Assembly (NCBI RefSeq): GCF_013394695.1
Contig: NZ_CP058258.1
Location: 1,322,001-1,386,000, forward strand
Length of the DNA: 64,000 bases
Reading direction: 5' to 3'
Source: Streptococcus sp. oral taxon 061
GTDB lineage: Bacteria > Bacillota > Bacilli > Lactobacillales > Streptococcaceae
The translations under genes and the position numbers were made by a program. The notes under the pieces were generated by a model. The model had not been told where the DNA came from. It saw only the letters and a list, made by a program, of their open reading frames with translations, and ran no database searches. Below, one piece after another: positions 50,538 to 60,531 of this stretch. The stretch's first letter is position 1, and each line of letters starts with the position of its first letter.

Positions 50538-52639
50538 ATAAACATTTTTTCTGGCGCATTGCTAAATATCTAGGAATTGGATTTTTAGCAGCTTTTATTG
50601 CTGCAATATTGATTGGTGGAAGTGTCTTCTTCTACTATGTATCTAAAGCACCAGAACTTTCTGAAAGCAAACTTGTCGCAACAACTTCAAGTAAAATTTA
50701 CGACAGTAAAAACGAATTGGTTGCTGACTTAGGAGCAGAGCGTCGTGTTAATGCTCAAAGCAGTGACATTCCTATTGAACTTGTAAATGCAATAGTATCA
50801 ATTGAAGATCATCGCTTCTTTAATCACAGAGGAATCGATAGCATTCGAATAGCTGGAGCTTTCCTGCGAAACTTAACTAGTAGAGGTGGCCTCCAAGGTG
50901 GTTCAACCTTGACGCAACAGTTGATAAAATTAACTTACTTTTCAACATCATCATCAGACCAAACAATCGCACGTAAGGCCCAAGAAGCTTGGCTAGCTAT
51001 TCAGTTAGAAAGAACTGCGACCAAACAGGAAATTTTGACATATTACATCAATAAAGTATACATGTCAAATGGTAACTATGGAATGCAAACTGCAGCTCAA
51101 AGTTACTATGGTAAAGATTTAAAAGACCTATCAATTCCACAACTTGCTCTTCTAGCCGGAATGCCACAGGCACCTAACCAATACGATCCTTATTCTCATC
51201 CAGAAGAAGCAACAGAACGTCGTAATCTAGTCCTATCAGAGATGCAAAAGCAAGGCTATTTAACAGCTGAGCAATATGAAACAGCTATCAACACACCAAT
51301 CACTGATGGTTTACAAAGTCTCAAAGGAAGCAACAGCTACCCTCCATATTTAGACAATTACCTCAAAGAAGTGATTGAACAAGTTGAAACAGAGACAGGC
51401 TACAACCTTTTAACTACTGGAATGGATGTCTACACTAACGTAGACCAAGACGTTCAAAAACGACTTTGGGATGTATACAACACGGATGAATATGTAAACT
51501 ATCCAGATGATGAAATCCAAGCAGCTTCTACTATTATTGATGTATCAAATGGTAAGGTTATTGCTCAACTCGGCTCTCGCCACCAAGCTAGTAACGTATC
51601 TTTCGGTATTAACCAAGCTGTTGAAACTAACCGTGACTGGGGTTCTACCATGAAACCAATCACAGACTATGCCCCCGCATTAGAGTATGACATTTATGAC
51701 TCTACTGCCTACATGCTCAAGGATGTACCATATAACTTCCCAGGCACCAGCACTCCAGTCTACAACTGGGATCGTGGCTATTATGGTAACATCACTCTTC
51801 AAACTGCTATCCAACAATCTCGTAACGTACCAGCAGTTGAAACTCTCGATAGAGTTGGACTCGATAAAGCCAAAAAATTCTTAAACGGACTTGGCATTGA
51901 TTATCCAACCATGGTATATGCAAACGCAATTTCAAGTAATACGACTGAATCAGGTAAACAGTACGGTGCAAGTAGTGAAAAAATGGCTGCCGCCTATGCT
52001 GCATTTGCTAACGGTGGTATCTATCACAAACCAATGTATATCAATAAAATTGTCTTTAGCGACGGTAGTTCAAAAGAGTTTTCTGATCAAGGTACTCGTG
52101 CTATGAAAGAAACAACCGCCTATATGATGACAGAAATGATGAAAACAGTATTATACTCTGGTACAGGTCGAGACGCTTATATTTCATGGCTTCTACAAGC
52201 AGGTAAAACTGGTACATCAAACTACACTGATGAAGAGATTGAAAACCACATTAAAACAAGTCAATTTGTTGCTCCGGATGAAATGTTTGTTGGTTATACC
52301 CGTAAATATTCAATGGCAGTCTGGACCGGTTACTCAAACCGCCTTACTCCAATCGTTGGTGATGGCTTTACTGTTGCCACTAGCATCTATCGTTCTATGA
52401 TGCAATATCTAGCAGAGGACGATCACCCTGGTGATTGGACAATGCCAGAAGGACTTTATAGAAGCGGTGATTATGTCTTTAAGAATGGGGCACGTAGCAA
52501 CTGGATTTTCCAAACAACTCAACAATCCTCAACAACCTCCAGCTCAACAACTGAAAATCAAAATTCAGTAGCTGAAACTACTAGCCCAAATACCGCTCAG
52601 AATCGAACTGCTCCAAATACAAATCAAAACCCTCAATAA
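50534..52639 (+). CDS. pbp1a: Penicillin-binding protein 1A (bifunctional)
   Basis: This 701-residue class A PBP polymerises and cross-links peptidoglycan. It has an N-terminal cytoplasmic/membrane anchor (about 10-35), a GT51 glycosyltransferase domain with [14 protein letters not shown] and GGSTLTQQL, then the transpeptidase domain with the nucleophile Ser371 in STMK, SRN and KTGT, and a Ser/Thr/Asn-rich tail. The segment TSQF downstream of KTGT and an unaltered STMK are the forms I associate with penicillin-susceptible pneumococci. The gene overlaps recU by 4 bases. Confidence 0.95.
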   Translation: MNKHFFWRIAKYLGIGFLAAFIAAILIGGSVFFYYVSKAPELSESKLVATTSSKIYDSKNELVADLGAERRVNAQSSDIPIELVNAIVSIEDHRFFNHRGIDSIRIAGAFLRNLTSRGGLQGGSTLTQQLIKLTYFSTSSSDQTIARKAQEAWLAIQLERTATKQEILTYYINKVYMSNGNYGMQTAAQSYYGKDLKDLSIPQLALLAGMPQAPNQYDPYSHPEEATERRNLVLSEMQKQGYLTAEQYETAINTPITDGLQSLKGSNSYPPYLDNYLKEVIEQVETETGYNLLTTGMDVYTNVDQDVQKRLWDVYNTDEYVNYPDDEIQAASTIIDVSNGKVIAQLGSRHQASNVSFGINQAVETNRDWGSTMKPITDYAPALEYDIYDSTAYMLKDVPYNFPGTSTPVYNWDRGYYGNITLQTAIQQSRNVPAVETLDRVGLDKAKKFLNGLGIDYPTMVYANAISSNTTESGKQYGASSEKMAAAYAAFANGGIYHKPMYINKIVFSDGSSKEFSDQGTRAMKETTAYMMTEMMKTVLYSGTGRDAYISWLLQAGKTGTSNYTDEEIENHIKTSQFVAPDEMFVGYTRKYSMAVWTGYSNRLTPIVGDGFTVATSIYRSMMQYLAEDDHPGDWTMPEGLYRSGDYVFKNGARSNWIFQTTQQSSTTSSSTTENQNSVAETTSPNTAQNRTAPNTNQNPQ

Positions 52640-52670
52640 AATCAAAATTCTCAAGAACAACAATAATCTT

Positions 52671-52703
52671 AAAAGATCTAGGAAAAATCTTCCTAGGTCT
52701 TTT
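52671..52703 (+). terminator. pbp1a terminator
   Basis: AAAAGATCTAGGAA pairs with TTCCTAGGTCTTTT (one mismatch), ending in T-runs. Confidence 0.8.
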
Positions 52704-52715
52704 GTTAATGAAAAA

Positions 52716-52738
52716 GTGGAGTTAATTACTAACTCCAC
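52716..52738 (-). terminator. aliA terminator
   Basis: GTGGAGTTA/TAACTCCAC with a 5-base loop and a T-run on the minus strand, directly after the aliA stop. Confidence 0.8.
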
Positions 52739-52744
52739 CTTCTT

Positions 52745-54727
52745 TTATTTTACATGGTTTGCAAGATCTTCTTGCGCTTTTTTATTAGATTCTTCTTTTT
52801 CTTTCTTCCATTTATCTTGAGCTTTTTGATATTCATCAGCAGTTACTGGTTTATCTTGAAGTTCAAGGTACTTGTACAAGAGGGCTTCACTCATACCCTT
52901 GTTACCTGAGTATGCAAATGGAAGAGTATATGGCACCATCTTAGACAACATTGGACGTCCAGTTTGAGAAGTTGTTGGAATAATCAAAGCGCTATCTGTC
53001 AACCAAGCTTGGGCCGCAGCATATTTATCATAACGTTTTGAAACATCAGTGTTTTCGTTTCCGGCTTCAACAACCATCTTTTCATAATCTTCCAAACCAA
53101 CTTGTTTGGCAGCAGCGTTGTTTGTACCAGCATCAAATCCTAGATAAGTCTTCGTATTTTCACCAACAGATGGTTTGATGATATCAAGGTAAGTAGATGG
53201 GTCAATGTAGTCTGGAGACCATCCAACGTTATCTGAGAGATCCCAATCTTCTCCAGCAGCTGTTTCAGCAAAGTAGGTAACATTTAAGACTTCATCTTTT
53301 TGAAGTTGTTGAATATCAACAACGACATTGTCAGTTCCTAATGTTGCTTCAAGTGATTGTTTCAATGACTGAACACGTTGAACTTTTGTAGTATTAGTTT
53401 GGTCAACTGGCATATCCAAATGAATTGGGAATTGAACGCCCTCTGCTTGGAGAGCTGTCTTAGCTTTAGCAAATTCTGCTTTCGCTTTTTCAGGATTGTA
53501 TAGACCATCTTGAGCGTCGTCTAGATTAACATCTTTCCACTCGTCACCATAGGTGACCAATTTTTCTTTAACTAAGTCACCAAAGTTTTTACCATCAGCT
53601 TGAACAAATGTTGGTGGTACGAACAAGTTACGAAGAAGTTTGCTTGCTCCGCTTTCTCCATTAACTTGAGAAGCATAAGCTGTTCTATCAAAACCAAAGG
53701 CGATAGCTTGACGGAAGTCTTTGTTTAGGAGAGCTTTCTTAGTTGATGTCTTTTGCTCATCTGTAGTCTTAGAAGTGTACTTGTAAGACTGACGGTCAAT
53801 ATTTGTTCCAACTAAGAAAGTAGCAGAATCTTGTGGTGTATAAACGATGTTATCCTTAAACTCTTTTTCAAGTTCAGGATATCCTGCACTTGTCGGGAAG
53901 AGACGAGCCATTGAGAAGCCGCCATCCTTAAAGGTGTCTGCAAGTTTGCCTGTATCTTGACCATCCCAGAATGATAGTTTTACTTTATCAATATGAACAT
54001 TGTCCTTATCCCAGTAGTTTGGATTCTTTTCAAATTCTACTGAAGATTTTGCTACCAATGATTTCAACAAGAAAGGACCGTTGTAAAGAATACTGCTTGG
54101 ATCAGTTGCTTTGGCAAAGTCACTTCCTTTAGAAGTAAGGAATTCTTCATTGACTGGTGCAAGAATACCCATGGTTGTCTTAGAGTTCCAAAAGCTTTCT
54201 GGTTTATTCAAAGTGTATTGAACAGTTTGATCATCAATTGCCTTGATTCCAACTTCTGAGAAGTCTTTTACTTCACCTTTGACATAAGCGTCAAGACCTT
54301 TAATGGATTCTTGAACAAGATAAAGGGCCTCTGACTTATTATCAGCTGCATATTTAAGACCTGTTACAAAGTCTTGAGCTTTCACAGGTGCATACTCTTC
54401 ACCTTCAGAAGTGTACCACTTAGCATCTTTACGGATTGTATAAGTGTAAGTCAAACCATCTTGAGATACTGACCAGTCTTCTGCCATAGATGGCACGAAG
54501 TTCCCGTAACGGTCATTCTCCATCAAACCGTCAACAACATTACTTGTGATATTCGCAACTGCAGCCTTACCTGTTGTCAGATAGTTGAGGCTGTCTGGAT
54601 CTGTTTCATAAACGTAAGAAAAAGTTTTCTCACCTTTTGCACTAGAGCCTGAACCTGAACAAGCTGCCAAAACACCTGACGCTAACAGAGTCACTCCTGC
54701 TAGGGCCATTACTTTTGAAAATTTCAT
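52745..54727 (-). CDS. aliA: Oligopeptide-binding lipoprotein AliA
   Basis: This 660-residue substrate-binding lipoprotein (lipobox LAAC, lipidated Cys23) feeds oligopeptides to the AmiCDEF permease. The SBP_bac_5 fold includes AEDWSVSQDGLTYTYTIRKDAKW and DFRQAIAFGFDRTAYA. It matches pneumococcal AliA closely along its length as I recall it. In pneumococcus it closes the capsule locus (dexB-cps-aliA). Here its neighbours are pbp1a and luxS. It has its own promoter with a consensus -35. Confidence 0.92.
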   Translation of the reverse strand: MKFSKVMALAGVTLLASGVLAACSGSGSSAKGEKTFSYVYETDPDSLNYLTTGKAAVANITSNVVDGLMENDRYGNFVPSMAEDWSVSQDGLTYTYTIRKDAKWYTSEGEEYAPVKAQDFVTGLKYAADNKSEALYLVQESIKGLDAYVKGEVKDFSEVGIKAIDDQTVQYTLNKPESFWNSKTTMGILAPVNEEFLTSKGSDFAKATDPSSILYNGPFLLKSLVAKSSVEFEKNPNYWDKDNVHIDKVKLSFWDGQDTGKLADTFKDGGFSMARLFPTSAGYPELEKEFKDNIVYTPQDSATFLVGTNIDRQSYKYTSKTTDEQKTSTKKALLNKDFRQAIAFGFDRTAYASQVNGESGASKLLRNLFVPPTFVQADGKNFGDLVKEKLVTYGDEWKDVNLDDAQDGLYNPEKAKAEFAKAKTALQAEGVQFPIHLDMPVDQTNTTKVQRVQSLKQSLEATLGTDNVVVDIQQLQKDEVLNVTYFAETAAGEDWDLSDNVGWSPDYIDPSTYLDIIKPSVGENTKTYLGFDAGTNNAAAKQVGLEDYEKMVVEAGNENTDVSKRYDKYAAAQAWLTDSALIIPTTSQTGRPMLSKMVPYTLPFAYSGNKGMSEALLYKYLELQDKPVTADEYQKAQDKWKKEKEESNKKAQEDLANHVK

Positions 54728-54754
54728 AATAAACTCCTTTTTGACTTTTTATAC

Positions 54755-54783
54755 ATTATAGTCCCTTTTTCGCCAAGTGTCAA
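54755..54783 (-). promoter_or_regulatory. aliA promoter
   Basis: TTGACA (54778-54783) and TATAAT (54755-54760) on the minus strand with a 17-base spacer. Confidence 0.85.
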
Positions 54784-54896
54784 TACAATTTTCAGAATTT
54801 TTCAAATTGATTTGAAAATTTTTTCTTCCTATAGGTTTAATATGAAAATCTTTTTAGGAAAATTTCTATCATTGACATTTATCAACTATAGCTTTA

Positions 54897-54905
54897 TGAT
54901 ATAAT
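54897..54905 (+). promoter_or_regulatory. luxS promoter, extended -10
   Basis: TGATATAAT is an extended -10 box. No good -35 lies at the usual distance: a TTGACA at 54872-54877 is 22 bases away, which is too far. Confidence 0.55.
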
Positions 54906-54932
54906 GAAAGAAGAAAGTTGAAAGGAAATACC

Positions 54933-55415
54933 ATGTCAAAAGAAGTTATTGTTGAAAGTTTTGAACTAGATCATACGATTGTAAAAGCTCCTTATGTCCG
55001 CTTGATTGGAGAAGAGACTGGACCGAAAGGAGATATCATTTCTAACTTTGATATCCGCTTGGTTCAACCAAATGAGGACTCTATCCCTACTGCTGGACTT
55101 CATACTATTGAGCACCTCTTGGCTAAGCTCATCCGTACTCGCATTGACGGTATGATTGATTGTTCCCCATTTGGTTGTCGTACAGGTTTCCATATGATTA
55201 TGTGGGGACGTCATTCTAGCGCTGAAATTGCTGCTGTCATCAAGGATTCACTAAAGGAAATCGCTGAGACTACAACTTGGGAAGATGTTCCTGGAACAAC
55301 TATTGAATCTTGCGGAAACTACAAGGATCACAGCCTCTTTTCTGCTAAGGAGTGGGCAAAATTGATTCTTGAACAAGGAATTTCAGACGATGCTTTTGAG
55401 CGTCATGTCATTTAA
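54933..55415 (+). CDS. luxS: S-ribosylhomocysteine lyase
   Basis: This 160-residue metalloenzyme of the activated methyl cycle splits S-ribosylhomocysteine into homocysteine and DPD, the precursor of AI-2. The metal ligands are His57 and His61 in GLHTIEHLL and Cys127 in ESCGNY, with catalytic Cys82 in FGCRTGF. The ATG at 54933 follows AAAGGA. It is a single gene between aliA and clpL on the opposite strand. Confidence 0.97.
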   Translation: MSKEVIVESFELDHTIVKAPYVRLIGEETGPKGDIISNFDIRLVQPNEDSIPTAGLHTIEHLLAKLIRTRIDGMIDCSPFGCRTGFHMIMWGRHSSAEIAAVIKDSLKEIAETTTWEDVPGTTIESCGNYKDHSLFSAKEWAKLILEQGISDDAFERHVI

Positions 55416-55423
55416 CAAAAAAA

Positions 55424-55445
55424 GAACCAGCTTTTCAGCTGGTTC
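55424..55445. terminator. Bidirectional terminator between luxS and clpL
   Basis: GAACCAGCT/AGCTGGTTC with flanking A- and T-runs between converging genes. Confidence 0.9.
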
Positions 55446-55470
55446 CTTTTTCGATTCACAAAACCTTGAT

Positions 55471-57573
55471 TTAGGCTTTTTCACGAATGACCAAGACACC
55501 ATCTTCCATGTCAGCTTCAAGGTGTTTAGCATCAAGATTATCCAAATGGAAGTCTGTTACTTTGTCACGGATTTGTTGTTCAACTACTCGACGGAGTGGA
55601 CGAACACCCATGACTTCATCATAACCTTCTTCAGTCATGTATTCTTTGGCTGCATCGCTCACTGCCAAGTCGATTTCTTTCTTAGAAAGAGTCTTATTGA
55701 CATCAATCAACATCAAATCAACAATCTTAGAAAGGTCTTCCTTACTCAAGTGTGAGAATTCAATCACAGCGTTGAAACGGTTCAAGAATTCTGGACGGAA
55801 GTATGGTTTCAAACGATCCATGAGTTCTGGTTTATCAGCATCTTCTGTCAAGTTAGCTTCGTAACCAAAGCCTGCATTTGAAGTTGCGATAATCACCGTA
55901 TTCTTGAAGTTTACAGTGTTACCTTGACCATCTGTCAAACGACCATCATCCAATACTTGAAGAAGAAGAGTAATGACTTGAGGGTCAGCCTTTTCAATTT
56001 CGTCGAGAAGGACGATTGAGTATGGATTACGACGGACGCGTTCTGTCAAAGTATTGCTATTGTCATCATAACCAACATAACCAGCTGTTGTACCAATCAA
56101 TTTAGAAACGGCTGTGCGGTCGCTGTATTCAGACATGTCCAAACGGATGATAGCATCTTTAGTTCCGAACATATCAAGTGCTAATTGTTTAGCCAACTCA
56201 GTTTTACCAACACCAGTAGGACCTACAAAGAGGAAGCTACCGATTGGGCGATTTCCTTCATCAAAACCTGCACGGTTCCGACGAATCGCTTTGGCAACGG
56301 CTTCAACAGCCTTGTCTTGACCGATAACCTTAGTTTGCAAACGGTGGCCCATATCTTTCAAACGTTCGATATCAGTTGCACCCATTTGTGAAACAGGAAT
56401 ACCTGTCATACGTTCTACAGACTCAGCTACGTCATTGACAGTCGCTGTCACCTTGTGATCTTCTGTATGGTTAGCAATTTGCTTTTCAAGTTCTTCGATA
56501 CGAACTTTTGCATTTAAAGCTGCTTCATAATCTTCTTTAGCAGCCGCAGCCTCTTGTTTAGCTTTTTCTTCTTCAATTTCATGTTCCACTGCATGCACAT
56601 CTGTTACTGGATGTTGTGCAGCCAAGTGAGCAGCTGTCACATCGACAAGGTCGATAGCCTTATCAGGTAAACTACGTTGTGGAATATATTGAACAGAGTA
56701 ATCAACAGCTGCTTTCAATACTTCATCTGGCAAGATGACGTTGTGGTGTTGTTGATAAAGATCACGAATACCTTGAAGAATCTTGAAAGTATCTTCAGCA
56801 GATGGAGCATTAACTTTTACTTCGTTGAAACGACGAGCAAGGGCTGCGTTTTTCAAGATGGTATTACGGTATTCATCTTGAGTTGTTGCACCAATCACTG
56901 TCAATTCCCCACGTGAAAGAGCAGGCTTCAAGATATCCGCAAGTCCTTTAGATCCTTGACCATCACCTGTGCTACCAGCACCAAGAATTTGATGAATTTC
57001 ATCGAAGAAGAGGATAATATTCCCAGCTTCTTTGACTTCGTTTACCAAGTTTTGAATATTCTCTTCAAAGCTACCACGGTATTGCGTACCAGCTTCAAGA
57101 CCTGAAATATCAATAGAGATAATTTCTTTGTTCTTGATTGCTGCTGGAACATCACCATTCACAATAGCTTGTGCAAGGCCTTCTACTACAGCAGTTTTAC
57201 CAACACCAGCATCACCGACAAGAACTGGGTTATTCTTTGTACGACGAGAAAGGATTTCAGATGTTTCTTGAATCTCCTTATTACGTCCAATAACTGGATC
57301 CAACTTACCTTCACGAGCTTCTGCTGTTAAGTTACGCCCAAGTTTTGCAAGAATACCATCTTGTTTCATGGCTTTACCTTGAACGTACTGAGCTTGATCA
57401 CTTCCTTCGCTAGGAAGTTGACCTGTTTGACGGTAAATCGCGAATTCTTCAGGTGTTACTTCACGACCGTTAATCAAGTAACGACGATTTTCAGAACTGT
57501 ATCCACGCATACCACCCATCAATTGGTTAAATAAATCATCCATGTTGTTAAAGTTATTAAAGTTGTTGTTCAT
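55471..57573 (-). CDS. clpL: ATP-dependent Clp chaperone ClpL
   Basis: This 700-residue Hsp100 chaperone refolds heat-damaged proteins and works without ClpP (no IGF/IGL loop expected). A short N-terminal Asn-rich region ([13 protein letters not shown]) replaces the usual Clp N-domain. Two AAA+ domains follow with Walker A GDAGVGKT (about 117) and GPTGVGKT (about 450), an M-domain coiled coil (about 330-380) and a C-terminal D2-small domain. The gene has its own CtsR-controlled promoter about 280 bases upstream. Confidence 0.94.
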   Translation of the reverse strand: MNNNFNNFNNMDDLFNQLMGGMRGYSSENRRYLINGREVTPEEFAIYRQTGQLPSEGSDQAQYVQGKAMKQDGILAKLGRNLTAEAREGKLDPVIGRNKEIQETSEILSRRTKNNPVLVGDAGVGKTAVVEGLAQAIVNGDVPAAIKNKEIISIDISGLEAGTQYRGSFEENIQNLVNEVKEAGNIILFFDEIHQILGAGSTGDGQGSKGLADILKPALSRGELTVIGATTQDEYRNTILKNAALARRFNEVKVNAPSAEDTFKILQGIRDLYQQHHNVILPDEVLKAAVDYSVQYIPQRSLPDKAIDLVDVTAAHLAAQHPVTDVHAVEHEIEEEKAKQEAAAAKEDYEAALNAKVRIEELEKQIANHTEDHKVTATVNDVAESVERMTGIPVSQMGATDIERLKDMGHRLQTKVIGQDKAVEAVAKAIRRNRAGFDEGNRPIGSFLFVGPTGVGKTELAKQLALDMFGTKDAIIRLDMSEYSDRTAVSKLIGTTAGYVGYDDNSNTLTERVRRNPYSIVLLDEIEKADPQVITLLLQVLDDGRLTDGQGNTVNFKNTVIIATSNAGFGYEANLTEDADKPELMDRLKPYFRPEFLNRFNAVIEFSHLSKEDLSKIVDLMLIDVNKTLSKKEIDLAVSDAAKEYMTEEGYDEVMGVRPLRRVVEQQIRDKVTDFHLDNLDAKHLEADMEDGVLVIREKA

Positions 57574-57615
57574 ATTTCATACCTCGTTAAATTCAAAATT
57601 AGTTAGTCAAATTAA

Positions 57616-57632
57616 TTTGACTTTCTCTGACC
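57616..57632 (-). promoter_or_regulatory. CtsR-like box in the clpL leader
   Basis: The minus strand reads GGTCAGA-GAA-AGTCAAA, a near match to the direct-repeat CtsR operator RGTCAAANANRGTCAAA. It lies in the 5' leader, 43 bases before the ATG. Confidence 0.5.
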
Positions 57633-57852
57633 TTTGTTTTAAAAATTTTAGACTAGCAATTTGCTACTCTACGTATAATTTCTGGTTTCTCTTTATCCAA
57701 TACAGATTTTGTAATTGGAATTCTAAAAATACTAATGTTCATCATAGGTTGTACCTCATTTCTAGGTTTTACCCATACTTTGACCTTAAGATAAATTACA
57801 CAATCACCTTAAAATCAAGGTTTTCTAAGGATTTCCTTATCCTTATGTTCTT

Positions 57853-57881
57853 AGTATACCACTTTGGTCAGTATTAGTCAA
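57853..57881 (-). promoter_or_regulatory. clpL promoter with an internal CtsR-like site
   Basis: TTGACT (57876-57881) and TATACT (57853-57858) on the minus strand with a 17-base spacer. The spacer and -35 include GGTCAGT-ATT-AGTCAAT on the plus strand (57866-57882), a second CtsR-type repeat. Confidence 0.75.
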
Positions 57882-57885
57882 TAGG

Positions 57886-57902
57886 TTTGACCAATTTTGA
57901 CC
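57886..57902 (-). promoter_or_regulatory. CtsR box upstream of the clpL promoter
   Basis: Two perfect heptads GGTCAAA, separated by 3 bases on the minus strand, lie just upstream of the -35 box. CtsR represses clp genes in streptococci. Confidence 0.8.
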
Positions 57903-57932
57903 AACTTTTTTTAAATATTTTTTTATATCAAA

Positions 57933-57957
57933 AAAACCAGTCACTTTGACTGGTTTT
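57933..57957 (-). terminator. pflB terminator
   Basis: AAAACCAGTCA/TGACTGGTTTT with loop CTT and a T-run, directly after the pflB stop. Confidence 0.85.
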
Positions 57958-57977
57958 TGATTTATTATTTATGAATC

Positions 57978-60293
57978 TTAGCTCAATGCATCATCCATTG
58001 AAAGAACTTCGTGGAAGACACGTTGTGTCAATTCAGTTTTTTGTTCTGGAGTGAGGTACTTAGTATTTACACAGTATCCTGAGATACGTACGATTACGTC
58101 TTCACCTGACATGATCTTTTCGTAAACATCGTTCAAGTCCATAACGTTCAAGTTAACGTGTTGTCCACCGTTTTCGAAGTAACCATCAAGGATTGTTACC
58201 AAGTTATCAACTTGTTCGTCACGAGTCTTACCAAGAGCACGTGGTGAAACTTGAGTTGTCAATGAGATACCATCAGCTGCGTAACCAAAGTCAAGGCTAG
58301 CAAGTGAGTTCAAGTTTTGCAACCATCCACCTTTAGCTTTGTTAGATGGGTTAGCACCTGGTGAGAAGAATTCAAGTTTAGACAAGTTCACTGAACCATC
58401 TTCGTTGAGGTATACACCTTTGTGGACTGGTGAGTTACCAGTTTGTTTAGAGTAAGCAACGTTAGATGTGATTGTCAAAAGTGATACAGTAGCTTCTGCG
58501 TCTTTGTAAAGTTTGTGGCTACGTAGACGAGTTGTGTAAGCTTCGATCAACCATTCTGCCAATTCGTTTGAACGTGGGTCATCTTCACCCCAACGTGGGT
58601 ATTCACCGATTGTTTCATAATCGTAGATGTAGCCATTCTCGTCACGGATTGGTTTAACTGTAGCGTACTTGATAGCTGACAATGTGTCAACAGTGTTAGC
58701 GAATCCACAGATACCGAATCCCATGTTAGCACGTTGTTTAGTTGGCAAGAAGGCCATTTGAACAGCTTCGTAGTTGTACTTGTCAGTCATGTAGTGGATA
58801 ATGTTCAATGCATCTACATAAGTGTCAGTCAACCAGTCAAGAGATTTTTCGAAGTTAGCTTTAACTGATTCGAATTCAAGAACTTCGTCACGGATTGGTT
58901 CGATATCAAATACTTTGTAGTCTTTATGAACATCGTCATAACCACCGTTCAAACCAGTAAGAAGAGCTTTAAGAACGTTAACGCGAGCACCGAAGTACTG
59001 GATGTTGTGACGTTGTTCTTCGTTTTCTGGGTCAAGTGGAGACACACAACATGAGATACAGCTCATTTCACCGTATCCATCTTTAGCCATTGTTGTAACA
59101 CCTTCGTATTGGATTGAAGAGTGTTTGTGGCTCATGTGCATACAGTAGCGACGGAAGTTGTATGGCAATTTGTCAGTCCAAAGAACTGTCAAGTTTGGTT
59201 CTGGAGAGTTACCGATGTTGTCAAGAGTGTTCAAGAAACGGTAGTCCATCTTAGTAACACGGTGACGACCGTCGTTACCCATACCAGCCATAGAAGTTGT
59301 GATGAAGGTTGGGTCACCTGAGTACAATTGGTCGTATGCTTTTGTACGAGCAAATTTAACTGTACGAAGTTTCATAACGAAATCATCAACAAATTCTTGG
59401 ATTTCTGATTCAGTAAATGTACCACGAGCAAGGTCACGTTCTGCAAAGATATCCAATACGATTGGCACACGTCCGAGAGATGTAGCCGCACCGTTGATAA
59501 CACGGCAGACAGCCATGAAGGCAATGTTTACCCATTGGATAGCTTCTTTAGTGTTCATCGCTGGTTTGCGAACATCTACTCCGTAAAGATCACCCAAGCG
59601 TACAACTTGTTGCAATGCTTGATATTGAAGGTTGATTTCTTCACGAAGACGAATTGTTTCTTCATCGATTTCTTCGATTGAGTTCCAGTCGTTAACTTTT
59701 TCTTGCATCAAGTAGTCTGCACCGTAAAGAGCAAGACGTGCGTAAACACCGATGATACGTCCACGTGAGTATGCATCTGGAAGACCAGTTACAGTGTGAG
59801 CGTGACGAGCACGACGGATGTTTGAAGTGTAAGCACGGAAGATACCATCGTTAACAGTTGTTACGTATTTAGTGAAAATTTCGTGAACAGCTGGATCTGG
59901 TTCGTATCCATTTTCTTTCAAAGTAGTTTCAGCCATACGGATACCACCTTTTGGCATGAAGTTCAATTTGAAGAGTTCATCGTTTTGGATACCATAAATC
60001 AATTCGTTTTCTTTGTCGATGAATCCTGCAGGGATATCAGCGATAGATGTTGGACGAGTGTCCATTGGGAAACGAGTTTCTTCGTAGTGTGCTTTAGTTT
60101 CTTCTACGATTTTTTTAATGTGAAGTGAACGCTCTGTTGGTCCTGCAAGGAAGCTTTCATCTCCATCATAAGGTGTGTAGTTAGCTTGTACAAAGCGTGA
60201 CACACTTGCTTTTTCTTTCCAGTCAACACCTTTAAAGCCTTCCCAGGCTTTGTCAAAAATGTCCTGTGCTTCAACAACTGTCTTAACAACCAT
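57978..60293 (-). CDS. pflB: Pyruvate formate-lyase
   Basis: This 771-residue glycyl-radical enzyme converts pyruvate and CoA to acetyl-CoA and formate under low oxygen. The active-site cysteine pair is in [10 protein letters not shown] and the radical glycine in [11 protein letters not shown] near the C-terminus. The ATG at 60293 follows GAGGACATT. The C-terminus (after [10 protein letters not shown]) is a few residues shorter than the pneumococcal protein as I recall it, and the final tail differs. The activating enzyme gene is not in the window. A cre site covers its promoter. Confidence 0.95.
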   Translation of the reverse strand: MVVKTVVEAQDIFDKAWEGFKGVDWKEKASVSRFVQANYTPYDGDESFLAGPTERSLHIKKIVEETKAHYEETRFPMDTRPTSIADIPAGFIDKENELIYGIQNDELFKLNFMPKGGIRMAETTLKENGYEPDPAVHEIFTKYVTTVNDGIFRAYTSNIRRARHAHTVTGLPDAYSRGRIIGVYARLALYGADYLMQEKVNDWNSIEEIDEETIRLREEINLQYQALQQVVRLGDLYGVDVRKPAMNTKEAIQWVNIAFMAVCRVINGAATSLGRVPIVLDIFAERDLARGTFTESEIQEFVDDFVMKLRTVKFARTKAYDQLYSGDPTFITTSMAGMGNDGRHRVTKMDYRFLNTLDNIGNSPEPNLTVLWTDKLPYNFRRYCMHMSHKHSSIQYEGVTTMAKDGYGEMSCISCCVSPLDPENEEQRHNIQYFGARVNVLKALLTGLNGGYDDVHKDYKVFDIEPIRDEVLEFESVKANFEKSLDWLTDTYVDALNIIHYMTDKYNYEAVQMAFLPTKQRANMGFGICGFANTVDTLSAIKYATVKPIRDENGYIYDYETIGEYPRWGEDDPRSNELAEWLIEAYTTRLRSHKLYKDAEATVSLLTITSNVAYSKQTGNSPVHKGVYLNEDGSVNLSKLEFFSPGANPSNKAKGGWLQNLNSLASLDFGYAADGISLTTQVSPRALGKTRDEQVDNLVTILDGYFENGGQHVNLNVMDLNDVYEKIMSGEDVIVRISGYCVNTKYLTPEQKTELTQRVFHEVLSMDDALS

Positions 60294-60318
60294 GTTAATG
60301 TCCTCTTTTATCTTTCTA

Positions 60319-60336
60319 GTAACAGTCATCTGTTAC
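60319..60336. promoter_or_regulatory. Perfect inverted repeat in the pflB 5' leader
   Basis: GTAACAG/CTGTTAC with a TCAT centre lies just downstream of the predicted transcription start. The binding protein is unknown. It does not match the Rex consensus. Confidence 0.45.
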
Positions 60337-60348
60337 ATTCATGTATTC

Positions 60349-60378
60349 AGTATAACACACAGTAAACGATTTCAACAA
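60349..60378 (-). promoter_or_regulatory. pflB promoter
   Basis: TATACT (60349-60354) with a TG one base upstream forms an extended -10. TTGTTG (60373-60378) at 18 bases is the likely -35. Confidence 0.65.
60361..60375 (-). promoter_or_regulatory. cre (CcpA) site at the pflB promoter
   Basis: The minus strand reads TTGAAATCGTTTACT, a full match to WTGNAANCGNWNNCW. It overlaps the -35 region. Confidence 0.7.
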
Positions 60379-60491
60379 GTAAAATCACTCTTTTTTAACA
60401 CTTTCTTTTATAATACAGTTGTTTTTTTATTGGAAACTGTAGTATAGTTTTGAAAAATAATTAGCTATTTCCTATTTTTTCAGAAAAAGGG

Positions 60492-60497
60492 TATAAT
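60492..60497 (+). promoter_or_regulatory. dinB -10 box
   Basis: TATAAT, 35 bases before the dinB start. No convincing -35 box is visible. Confidence 0.5.
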
Positions 60498-60531
60498 GAA
60501 GCTAGAAAATTTATCAAAGAAAGGACAGTCC

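Noticed and set aside
54872..54905. Standard -35/-10 promoter for luxS using TTGACA at 54872
   Set aside because: The spacer would be 22 bases. The extended -10 TGATATAAT is a better explanation.
57542..57877. 111-codon plus-strand frame in the clpL leader
   Set aside because: It runs through the CtsR sites and the clpL promoter on the opposite strand and has no ribosome-binding site.
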